From the NCBI RefSeq assembly GCF_001270495.1, contig NZ_LGUR01000207.1:124001-188000 (forward strand): a stretch of DNA of 64,000 nt, written 5' to 3'. A program made the position numbers and the translations under genes. Below the pieces are notes generated by a model. The model saw only the letters and a program-made list of their open reading frames with translations. It did not search any database and had not been told where the DNA came from. The DNA comes from Streptomyces viridochromogenes (GTDB lineage Bacteria > Actinomycetota > Actinomycetes > Streptomycetales > Streptomycetaceae). Numbering within the stretch: position 1 is the stretch's first letter; every line of letters starts with the position of its first letter. Below, piece by piece: positions 23,901 to 30,358 of the stretch.

Positions 23901-24172
23901 TTCGGCGTACCGAACCGGCTCCAGCGGATCGCCGTGCCGTCGAGTTCCTGTGCGGCGCGCAGCTGCCCGGCCGTGGGCGCGACGCGCTTGTCACCGCGTA
24001 CGTCGATGTTCGGGTACGGCATGTCCGGCTGTTCCTGGGCCGGTCTCTGCTGCGTCCCCGGACGTTCGGCGGCGGTGGCGGCCGACGGTGTGACCGTGAC
24101 CGCCGGCAGTGCGAGCAGGACCGCTCCGACGAGCAGTGATCTCGCGCGTTTCGCTAAGCGTGTGGGTGGCAT
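20942..24172 (-). CDS. Secreted M36 (fungalysin-type) metalloprotease with PKD domains
   Basis: The 1076-residue precursor has a signal peptide (LLVGAVLLALPAVTVTPSAATAAE), an FTP-type propeptide with HVFIGQTDRGVPVHDARL near residues 150-167, a catalytic domain with the zinc motif HEYSH near residue 452 and the third ligand in GEGWSD some 35 residues later, then PKD-type Ig repeats (DASGSTVPGGGGSYTWDFDGDG) and a further C-terminal helical region. Fungalysins are secreted endopeptidases. ATG 24172 follows GGGGGAGAGGGA; the longer upstream frame lacks a signal at its start. The following lipoprotein gene overlaps by four bases. The propeptide is expected to be removed autocatalytically. Confidence 0.92.
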   Translation of the reverse strand: MPPTRLAKRARSLLVGAVLLALPAVTVTPSAATAAERPGTQQRPAQEQPDMPYPNIDVRGDKRVAPTAGQLRAAQELDGTAIRWSRFGTPKRLAPQGRNALTATSGADPRTLALDHVRDHADLYGLTAAELDALAVVKSYRTEHNGVRHVFIGQTDRGVPVHDARLSVAVDKAGRILTVTGSLVPDARATGTVTLDRSEALDRAAAAVGTDTPPGTATATRVTFPLADGTARPAWRTTLTAANHHLYDTVVDAGNGTVLSRTDLTSNEGPEGRVFTGQNPTLGSATTVPFSGLGRSWVGGRVTTGNNAEVSQDPDGDETLGHQPQTPAAGDPAYQHFDYTFTDAFRTSGGTDLTTDRDAVVTQAFYYTNRMHDHLYGLGFDEASGNFQEDNLGGGGSGGDRVDVYVDFDANGDSACNANFSTPADGQNGTMRLFVGRASCGNHNIHRAMNGDTIAHEYSHGLSNRLVGGGDMGDGEQTGALGEGWSDAVATSLWNDPVYGEYNNGRPTGIRSVAYNDSDLTYADLCSGGCQVHSDGEIWATAMWDMRTALVGAYGYATGKQRHEQLMVDGMKLTPTSPDFLDARDGILAADRANHGGANQCLLWGVFARRGMGASATSPSQSQANPATDYPASCRPTADAGGPYSTKEGTDVRLDASGSTVPGGGGSYTWDFDGDGAYDDATGVSPLFDRVGQDGTYTVGLRVGNAAGTDTDTATVTVTNVAPTVTFTVQGPREEGGKLTVAGTITDPGWLDPLTATIDPGDGKPVPLPGQLENNRPDATLTFSRELVFGDNGTFTVKICGSDDDTTTCRDAEITVANVDPTAAIDKSGAVPLAGGKTLVVHAGKEKQYTARVTDPGSDDETMSWAWGDGTPPTTTTSLVNPPDPDPARSPSVQPRDLTDAQAHTYAKPCLYDLSFTARDDDGGTGTDGIPVIVQGNAPLSLLADVWYVKYLTGDLTGLGKKTLDCYLKIVQHASAVFSEKVDVSTQDKAADVLFLNLLLDPKRSLDRQLLAAWLNFANGAFEADELVDTDSDLKADTPFLEAVQNAEKVRLDPNATTQQLKAQAAILTCINIPLV

Positions 24173-24379
24173 TCCCTCTCCCCCGTTGTTGGCTTCCTGA
24201 TTGCGGACCGAGCACACGGTACGTGCGCATGACAAGTCAGCGAAAGAGGGCGTAACGCCCCATCGAGGCACTCGGCGTTTCGGCCACCGCCGTTTCCGGC
24301 CGGGCCCTTGCGCGGCAAGGGTCCGTGCAACGCGCATGCCGCGGTGCGCGCTGAATCCCTGAGTTCACGATCCGACTGA

Positions 24380-24391
24380 AACACATGTGTT
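24380..24391. promoter_or_regulatory. 12-bp palindrome upstream of the ABC/NUDIX operon
   Basis: AACACATGTGTT is a perfect palindrome 73 bp before the small peptide ORF and between the divergent protease and operon. It is a candidate operator; no regulator is encoded beside it. Confidence 0.35.
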
Positions 24392-24463
24392 CGATACCGG
24401 CCGTCGCGTCGTTGTTCCGGTCATCAGCAGCCGTTCCCTCAAGTCGGCGCCGGAGGTGCCCAG

Positions 24464-24577
24464 TTGACCGATGTTGTGCAGCCTGTTGTTGTGCAGCTTG
24501 TTGTTGCGCAGCCTGCCTCGATTGATCTCCCCACGGCCCTACGGCCGTTGAAGGCCGTCCGGGGAGGTGCCCGGTGA
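24464..24577 (+). CDS. Possible 37-residue peptide, translationally coupled to the ABC transporter
   Basis: TTG 24464 is preceded at 7-nt distance by GGAGG (24452-24456), and the stop TGA (24575-24577) overlaps the GTG start of the ABC gene in a GTGA junction. The product starts MTDVVQPVVVQLVVAQPASI and ends in a basic tail with RGGAR; no other start exists in the open frame. The first half is built on three copies of a 15-bp repeat (about 24472-24514). It could be a precursor or signal peptide exported by the transporter, or merely a leader ORF ensuring coupling. Third-position GC of the first half is low for this genome, which weakens the case. Confidence 0.35.
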   Translation: MTDVVQPVVVQLVVAQPASIDLPTALRPLKAVRGGAR

Positions 24578-26475
24578 GTGCCGAGCCGAGCTCTTCCGCG
24601 TCGGACGTGGCGGCACGTCGACGGTTGCCGCCCCCACCGCCCGCCGAGCTGCGCTACGGCGGCCGGTACGCCAGGAACCCGCTGGCGGACGCGTCGTTCG
24701 CGAAGATGTGCCGCCGGCTTCCGTCGGTGCTGGCGCAGACCGCGCGGATGGCATGGGCGATCGACCGGTCGGCGGTACTGCTGCTGGCGGGCTGTCAGCT
24801 GGCCATCGGGGTGAGTGCCGCCGTCCTGCTCACCGCCACCGCCCGCGCGATGCACTGGGTCCTGACCGACGGCGAGGTGTCGGACCGGCTCCGTCAGGCG
24901 CTGCCGGCACTGCTGGTCATCGCCTGTGCGGCGGCGGTCGGACGAGTGGCGACCGCCCTGTCCTCGTACGCGGACGGCCGGATCACGCCGCGGTTGACGA
25001 CCGCGTCCGACTGCGCCCTGGTGGCGGCGGTGTGCCGGATGGAAGCCGCCGCCCGGGCGGAGGACGGCTGCGCGGACCGGCAGGAAGCGGCCGAGATGGG
25101 GGTGATCCGCAGCCATGCGATGGTGCTGGACGCCACCCGGTTCACCGCCGCCGTCGTGCGCATGATCAGCGCGAGCGGAGTGCTTTCCGTGCTGCACCCG
25201 CTGCTGCTGCCGCTGCTCCTGCTCGCCGTCGTCCCCGCCGGTGCGGGCGCCGTCCTGCACGCCCGCGTCAACTACGAGACCCACTACGCCAACGTGGGCG
25301 ACCGCAACGTACGGCAGAACCTGCGCGGCTGGGCGACCAGCCTGAAATTCACGGACGAGATCCGCGCCAACGGCATGACCTCGTATCTGGTGTTCTGGTA
25401 CCGGTCGATCTCCGAGCGGATCGACGCGCGCACCCTCGCCGCGGCACCGAGGACGCTGCGGATCGTGCTGGTCAGTTCGGCGATCGGCGGCATCTTCCTC
25501 GTCGCGACCTGGGCTGGCCTCGCCTGGCTGGCCGCCGTCGGACGGATCGCGCCGTCGATCGCCGCGACCGCGGTCGTCGCCGTGCAGACCGCGCTCGCCG
25601 CGCTGAGCCAGCTCGTCATCTACGGCGCGGCCATGTTCCACACCTCCCTCTACCTCGCCGACATGGCGGGCTTCCTCGACTACGCCGCCGAACGCGCCCC
25701 GGACCGAGGTGAGTTCACGCCGTCCTGGCCGGTGGAGGAGATCCGCCTCGACGAGGTCGTCCACAGCTATCCGGGCAAGGACACGCCGGCCGTCGCGGGC
25801 GTGTCCCTGACGGTCCGGCGCGGCGAGATCCTCGCCGTGGTCGGCGAGAACGGCTCGGGCAAGTCCACCCTCACCCGGCTGCTCGCCGCCATCTTCCTGG
25901 CCGACAAGGGAAGCGTCTCCTGGAACGGCCGCGATGTGGCCGACATCGACCCCGACCGACTGTGGGACCTCAGCGCGCTGGTACCCCAGAACTTCGCGCA
26001 GTGGCCGCTGTCGGTCCGCGACAACGTCACCCTCGGCCAGCCCCGCGAGGTGGGCGACGATCTGGTGTGGCAGGCCCTGGAAGAGGTCGGGCTGCGGGAG
26101 GCCGTCGAGGAGTTCCCCGACGGCCTGGACACGCTGCTGGCCCGGGAAGTGTGGGGCGGAACGGAACTGTCCGGCGGGCAGTGGCAGCGCCTGGCCTGTG
26201 CACGGGCGCTGTACCGCAGGTCGAGCCTGCTGATCCTGGACGAGCCGACCAGCCAGATGGACGCCCGTGGGGAGCACGCCATCCTTGAGGAGATCAAGAC
26301 CATCGCGGCCGGCCGCATCACGATCGTCGTGACCCACCAGTTGGTCAACACCAAGATCGCCGACCGGATCATCGTGATGGAGCACGGCCGGATCGCCGAG
26401 CACGGCACCTACGACGAACTCGCCGCGGGAGGCGGCCTCTTCGCCGAGCTCCTGGCTCTGTCGCACGATCGCTGA
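24574..26475 (+). CDS. ABC exporter, fused membrane and ATPase domains
   Basis: The 633-residue half-transporter has a Pro-rich N-terminus, six predicted membrane helices across residues about 60-370 and an ATPase domain from about 388. Walker A is GENGSGKST (about 424-432), the signature is ELSGGQWQRLACARALY (about 530-546), Walker B is LLILDEPTSQMD, and the H-loop is VTHQL. The membrane part is divergent from MsbA-type lipid flippases; the nearest resemblance is to peptide and natural-product exporters. The Q-loop PQNFAQWPLSVRDNV is intact, so it should be active. GTG 24574 has GGGGAGG upstream. It heads a tightly packed operon with NUDIX, kinase-like and methyltransferase genes. Confidence 0.9.
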   Translation: MSAEPSSSASDVAARRRLPPPPPAELRYGGRYARNPLADASFAKMCRRLPSVLAQTARMAWAIDRSAVLLLAGCQLAIGVSAAVLLTATARAMHWVLTDGEVSDRLRQALPALLVIACAAAVGRVATALSSYADGRITPRLTTASDCALVAAVCRMEAAARAEDGCADRQEAAEMGVIRSHAMVLDATRFTAAVVRMISASGVLSVLHPLLLPLLLLAVVPAGAGAVLHARVNYETHYANVGDRNVRQNLRGWATSLKFTDEIRANGMTSYLVFWYRSISERIDARTLAAAPRTLRIVLVSSAIGGIFLVATWAGLAWLAAVGRIAPSIAATAVVAVQTALAALSQLVIYGAAMFHTSLYLADMAGFLDYAAERAPDRGEFTPSWPVEEIRLDEVVHSYPGKDTPAVAGVSLTVRRGEILAVVGENGSGKSTLTRLLAAIFLADKGSVSWNGRDVADIDPDRLWDLSALVPQNFAQWPLSVRDNVTLGQPREVGDDLVWQALEEVGLREAVEEFPDGLDTLLAREVWGGTELSGGQWQRLACARALYRRSSLLILDEPTSQMDARGEHAILEEIKTIAAGRITIVVTHQLVNTKIADRIIVMEHGRIAEHGTYDELAAGGGLFAELLALSHDR

Positions 26476-26497
26476 CTGCCGTACGGATGGAGGATTC

Positions 26498-27598
26498 GTG
26501 ACCACACCGACTGTCGCCACCACGACCGCAGCCCTGCTCGTCAACGATGACCGTCACTATCTGCTGCACCTGCGCGACGCCAACAAGAACATCGCCTGCG
26601 CCGGGCAGTGGTCCCTGCCCGGCGGACATCCCGAACCCGGCGAGAGCCTCGACGACACGATCTCCCGGGAACTCCTGGAAGAGGCGGACCTGCGCGTCCC
26701 CGGCCTGACCCCGCTCGTCGTCATCGAGGACACCGACGCGGACGACCGGCCCACGAGCCGGGTCCAGGTGTATGTCGGGACCTGGAACGGTGACCCCGCC
26801 CAACTGCCCCTCACCGAGGGGATCATGCTGCGCTGGACCGACCCGGAGCAGATCCCGTATCTGACCATGGATCCCGGGACCACGGCGGTCATCCGTCACC
26901 ATCAGCAGCTGGAGCGGGGGCCGGGACATGGGCAGGGGCAGGGGCAGGGGCAGGGGCGGCAAGGGCCGCATGCCCGGGCCCGTGGTGACGGGCACCTGCC
27001 CGTGCTCCGCATGCGCAGCGCCAGCACCAGCACCAGCACCAGCACCAGCACGAAGACGGTCCCGAACGTCATCGGCGTCCACCTGTATCTGGAACGGGAC
27101 GGCGAGATCCTGCTGGGGCTGCGGCACCCCGATTCCGCCTACGCGCCCTTGGAGCACCACTTCCTGGCCGGTCACTGCGAGCGGGAGTCGGCCGTCGACT
27201 GTCTGGTGCGGGAAGCGTGGGAGGAGGCCGGTCTGGTGATCAAGGGCGAGGACGTCGACCTCGTACACGTCGTGCACCTGGTCGACGCACCCGGCGCCCC
27301 GCCGCGCCTCCAGTTGGTCTTCCGGGCCCGCCGGTGGCAGGGCGAACCCGAGCTGCGGGAGCCGGACAAGTGCGTGAGCTGGGGCTGGTGGCCCGTCGAC
27401 GCCCTGCCGGAGCCGACCGTCCGCTACACCCGCGCCGCCCTCGACGGCATCCGGCACGGACGCCTCTACACCGAACTCGGCTGGAGCACTCGCCTCGCTC
27501 ACGGCGCCGCTGTTGGCACTGCCCCGGCAGGAGTTGACGCCGCCGCAGACGTACGCGGCCCCGCCGACCCGTGCCATGCCCCGGAAGGTGAAGTATGA
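26498..27598 (+). CDS. Double NUDIX hydrolase, two domains joined by a repetitive linker
   Basis: The 366-residue protein contains two NUDIX folds. Domain 1 (about 1-135) has GGHPEPGESLDDTISRELLE followed by EADL, the NUDIX box with the usual Gly near the end replaced by Asp. Domain 2 (about 190-325) has REAWEEAGL but with four rather than five residues between Gly and Glu (GHCERE). The linker (about 143-185) is encoded by two hexanucleotide repeat tracts and reads GQGQGQGQG and STSTSTSTST. NUDIX enzymes hydrolyse nucleoside diphosphates linked to other groups; substrate unknown. GTG 26498 follows GGAGG. The stop overlaps the next start (ATGA), so translation is coupled. Confidence 0.85.
   Translation: MTTPTVATTTAALLVNDDRHYLLHLRDANKNIACAGQWSLPGGHPEPGESLDDTISRELLEEADLRVPGLTPLVVIEDTDADDRPTSRVQVYVGTWNGDPAQLPLTEGIMLRWTDPEQIPYLTMDPGTTAVIRHHQQLERGPGHGQGQGQGQGRQGPHARARGDGHLPVLRMRSASTSTSTSTSTKTVPNVIGVHLYLERDGEILLGLRHPDSAYAPLEHHFLAGHCERESAVDCLVREAWEEAGLVIKGEDVDLVHVVHLVDAPGAPPRLQLVFRARRWQGEPELREPDKCVSWGWWPVDALPEPTVRYTRAALDGIRHGRLYTELGWSTRLAHGAAVGTAPAGVDAAADVRGPADPCHAPEGEV
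26930..27052 (+). repeat. Two in-frame hexanucleotide microsatellites in the NUDIX linker
   Basis: Four GGGCAG units (26930-26953, plus a GGGCGG) and four AGCACC units (27023-27046, flanked by AGCGCC and AGCACG) lie inside the double-NUDIX gene. A related 9-bp repeat (GGCAGCACC, three copies, 28723-28749) occurs in the next gene. All preserve the frame. Confidence 0.9.
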
Positions 27599-29049
27599 GC
27601 GGACAGGCCACCGGCAGGCGGTACATGGTTCCGGTCGACGTGCACCTGATCCTGCTGCGGGACGGCCCGAAGGGCCGACAGGTGCTGCTGTCGCGGCGCG
27701 CCGGTGACGTCTACGCGGCGGGGATGTGGCATCTGCCGTCCGGCCACCTGGACGGACCGCACGAGGACGTCGTCGAGGGCGGGATCCGGGAACAGGCCGA
27801 GGAGACGGGCCTGCTCAGCGACCGGTCGGACATCCGCGCGGCGGTCACCGTGCATCACCGCGCCCCGTCCGGCTCCGCCCGCGTCGGCATCTTCCTGGTG
27901 GTGCTGGACTGGCAGGGCGAGCCCCGGATCCTGGAAGAGGACCGGTGCGACGGGATGGACTGGTTCCGCTGGGACGGACTGCCGGAGCCTATGGTGGCCT
28001 ACTGCCGGGCCGGGCTCGACGCCTACCGTGCCGGGGCGCGCCTGGCCGTGCACTTCCAACAGCCCGGCGATCCCGTCGCCCACGATCCGGCCCGCGATCG
28101 GCTGCGCATCGTGCCCGACGGCCCCGAGACCGTTGGCGTGACGCCGCCGGACGACGCCGTGCGTGCCTTCGCCGAGCGCGCGGTGGGGCGGATCGGCAGC
28201 TGGACGGATACGTCGTCGGCGGGCGAGACCAGCCGGGTATGGCGGGTCGCCCGCGCCTCCGGCGGCACCTGGTATGTCAAGCAGCACCAGAACGCCACGT
28301 TCCACCATCGGGAGGTGCACGCCTGCCGCCACTGGGTTGCGGCGCTCGGCCCCCACGCCCCGCGGCTGGTCGCCGCCGACCCGGTGCACCGGACGGTGGT
28401 GCTCACCCGCCTGCCCGGACGCCCCCTGCACGGCCAGGCCCTGCCCGTCGGCATGGAGTGCGAGGTCCACCGCCAGGTCGGTGAGCTCACCGCCCGCTAC
28501 CACCAGGCCGCCGACGCGATCCCGGCCCCGCCTCCCGGCCCGGGCAGTCTCCTCCGCCACCTGGAGGTCGCCCGGCCGCTACTGGCCCCTGGTGAAGAGG
28601 CCCTCGTCCTCCACCTCGCCGAGCTGCGCGGCACCCTGCCCCCGACCGAGCACGTGCCGATCCTGGGCGACTTGCAGCCGCGCAACATCCTCGTCGACAC
28701 GACCGTCACCGCCGACACCACCGGCAGCACCGGCAGCACCGGCAGCACTGACATCCCCGCCAGCCCTGTCTGGGCCGGGCTGATCGACTTCGAGCGCAGC
28801 GAACTCGGCCTCGCCGTACGCGATTTCGTCCGCCTTCTGGACACCTGGGTGGGGCGGCCCGACCTCTGTGAGGCGTTCTTCACCGGCTACGGCCGCGCGC
28901 TCACCGACGACGAACGGCAACGCCTGCGGTGCGAGGCGGCGCTGGACGCCGTCAGCGGCATCGCCTACGGCCACAGCCGCCACGACCCTGAGCTCGTCGA
29001 ACGCGGACGCCGAACCCTGCGCGCCCTGCGCACCGACACCCTCATCTGA
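27595..29049 (+). CDS. NUDIX hydrolase fused to an aminoglycoside/choline-kinase-like domain
   Basis: The 484-residue protein has an N-terminal NUDIX domain (residues about 8-150; SGHLDGPHEDVVEGGIREQAE, with six residues between Gly and Glu instead of five) and a C-terminal APH/ChoK-type phosphotransferase domain from about 190 to the end. The kinase catalytic loop is LGDLQPRNILVD near residue 355 and the metal-binding LIDFERSELG follows a GSTGSTGST insert; the ATP-lysine is in WYVKQHQN near 225. The usual HxDxxxxN is GDLQPRN, keeping Asp and Asn but losing the leading His. This fusion suggests that one small molecule is both phosphorylated and hydrolysed, or that one activity licenses the other. 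Confidence 0.85.
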   Translation: MSGQATGRRYMVPVDVHLILLRDGPKGRQVLLSRRAGDVYAAGMWHLPSGHLDGPHEDVVEGGIREQAEETGLLSDRSDIRAAVTVHHRAPSGSARVGIFLVVLDWQGEPRILEEDRCDGMDWFRWDGLPEPMVAYCRAGLDAYRAGARLAVHFQQPGDPVAHDPARDRLRIVPDGPETVGVTPPDDAVRAFAERAVGRIGSWTDTSSAGETSRVWRVARASGGTWYVKQHQNATFHHREVHACRHWVAALGPHAPRLVAADPVHRTVVLTRLPGRPLHGQALPVGMECEVHRQVGELTARYHQAADAIPAPPPGPGSLLRHLEVARPLLAPGEEALVLHLAELRGTLPPTEHVPILGDLQPRNILVDTTVTADTTGSTGSTGSTDIPASPVWAGLIDFERSELGLAVRDFVRLLDTWVGRPDLCEAFFTGYGRALTDDERQRLRCEAALDAVSGIAYGHSRHDPELVERGRRTLRALRTDTLI

Positions 29050-29082
29050 TCACGCCGGTTGACCAAGCAAGGAGCTCTCCGA

Positions 29083-29703
29083 GTGGGATACAACTCGCCC
29101 GACGCGTGGGACGCGCACTACGCCGGCGGTCACACCTTCCAGCCCCTCGGCGACGCCGAGCGCCAACTGCTCGCCGAGCACGCCCCGGCGCCCGCCGACG
29201 GCCTCGCTCTGGATGTCGGCTGCGGGCTCGGTGAACTGGCCCGCCACCTCGCCGCCGGTGGCTACACGGTCGACGCCGTCGACTTCGCCGCTGCCGCCCT
29301 GACCCACGCCGAAGTCCGGAACACCGCAGCCACAGCCGTCACTTACCACCTGCGCGACATCGAGCGGGACGGCCTCGACGGCCTGTCTCACCCTGCGTAC
29401 GACCTGATCACCTTCCGTCTCAGCTGGGCCTTCGTCCACGACCGCACCCGCGTGCTGAACCGGCTGCGCGCGCACCTGCGCCCCGGCGGCACGCTCTGCG
29501 TGATCACACCGGTCCCCGCCAGTGTGCCGGAAGGCAAGCGGAACATCGCCCTCGACGACGAGGAGATCGGACTGCTGTGCGCGGGCTGGGGAGTGGTGGA
29601 GCGTCATGACGCGGACGGCCTCGCGTTTCTCGTGCTGCGCGACCCCTCCGCCTGCCGCTCCTCAGTCCCCTCCGCCCGCCCCTCCCCATTCCCGATCGCG
29701 TAG
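29083..29703 (+). CDS. Class I SAM-dependent methyltransferase
   Basis: The 206-residue protein has the SAM-binding motif LDVGCGLGELARHLA at about residues 42-56, the acidic strand VDAVDFAAAAL, and a LRPGGTLCVITP motif near residues 132-143, typical of small-molecule methyltransferases. GTG 29083 is placed by AAGGAG at 29069-29074. It is the last gene of the operon starting at the peptide/ABC genes. Its substrate is unknown. The final 25 residues are a disordered Ser/Pro-rich tail. Confidence 0.88.
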   Translation: MGYNSPDAWDAHYAGGHTFQPLGDAERQLLAEHAPAPADGLALDVGCGLGELARHLAAGGYTVDAVDFAAAALTHAEVRNTAATAVTYHLRDIERDGLDGLSHPAYDLITFRLSWAFVHDRTRVLNRLRAHLRPGGTLCVITPVPASVPEGKRNIALDDEEIGLLCAGWGVVERHDADGLAFLVLRDPSACRSSVPSARPSPFPIA

Positions 29704-29957
29704 TCCGCCGAGGAACGCCCCGCACCGCACGCCCTGACCGGCGCCGGCGTCGTCGACTGCAACACATCCTCACGACCATCGCCGTGAAACATCGAACGCC
29801 TCAGCGGTCAGCCAGCGACCGAGGAAGCCTCTTCGCCGAGACCGCCGACCGCTTTCCAGACCTTCCTGGACCAGAACGAGATCCCCCGGTCAAACTCCTG
29901 GCGAACCCTCGGCCGTTCACCTGACCCTCTGATCTTGGTTCATCCCGGGACAACAGG

Positions 29958-30013
29958 GCGGCCGTTCTTCACGCTTCGAGGTGTTGAGCAATGTTGCGTG
30001 AAGGAACGGCCGC
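29958..30013. repeat. Imperfect 17-bp inverted repeat, possible IS end or terminator
   Basis: Arms at 29958-29974 and 29996-30013 are complementary apart from one bulged base, with a 21-nt loop. No transposase is adjacent, so identity is unresolved. It could also terminate the methyltransferase transcript, 255 bp upstream. Confidence 0.45.
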
Positions 30014-30192
30014 TGGAAGCGCCTCGATGGCCAGTGACTTGTCGGGACTTTCCGGTCCGCTGCTCGCGGGCCGGACGCAGAGAAGGCGTGAGATCCCCCG
30101 CTGGGTGACCGCCGGCCCGGTCGGCATCGACGGCAGATGGGCAGGGAACCCCGACGAGCTTGCGTGACGCCGCGCCTGACGCCCCATGAGGA

Positions 30193-30306
30193 GAAGCGCT
30201 TCGACGCGCAACCTTTCGAAAGCTCGATTGAGGTTCCATGCGGATTAGCCCGTTCTCTCCGTCGTCAGGTTGCGCTAGGCTCCCGCACCGTGTCGAAGCG
30301 CTTCGA
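30193..30306. promoter_or_regulatory. Two GAAGCGCTTC operators upstream of GH5
   Basis: GAAGCGCTTC occurs at 30193-30202 and within the longer perfect palindrome TCGAAGCGCTTCGA at 30293-30306. A -10-like TAGGCT lies at 30276-30281, so the second site would sit at the transcription start. The central CG and symmetry are typical of LacI-family operators; the regulator is not obvious nearby. Confidence 0.55.
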
Positions 30307-30358
30307 CGATGACGTCTTCGACGCAGGGGGCATGCCTTTCGACTCAATGGAGAGTTCT

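Larger units (their letters stand above)
29704..30358. other. Long gap upstream of GH5, possible mobile-element scar
   Basis: These 655 bp hold no recognisable gene. Bases 29958-29974 and 29996-30013 form an imperfect 17-bp inverted repeat (GCGGCCGTTCtTCACGC and its complement with one bulge), the kind of structure left by an insertion-sequence end. The right part carries the GH5 control region with two GAAGCGCTTC operators. Confidence 0.4.

Noticed and set aside
24385..24525. 46-codon ORF ending in a Cys-rich segment (CCAACCCAACCCAACLD), resembling a modified-peptide precursor
   Set aside because: No ribosome binding site before the ATG, and the Cys-rich run is the other-frame reading of a 15-bp repeat. 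The overlapping frame from TTG 24464 has a better start and is coupled to the exporter.
24439..26544. 701-residue minus-strand frame opposite the ABC exporter
   Set aside because: Low-complexity His/Gly/Arg composition and no domain; shadow of the exporter gene.
29991..30167. 58-codon ORF starting MLREGTAAGSAS
   Set aside because: No ribosome binding site or homologue recognised and it overlaps the imperfect inverted repeat; treated as non-coding.
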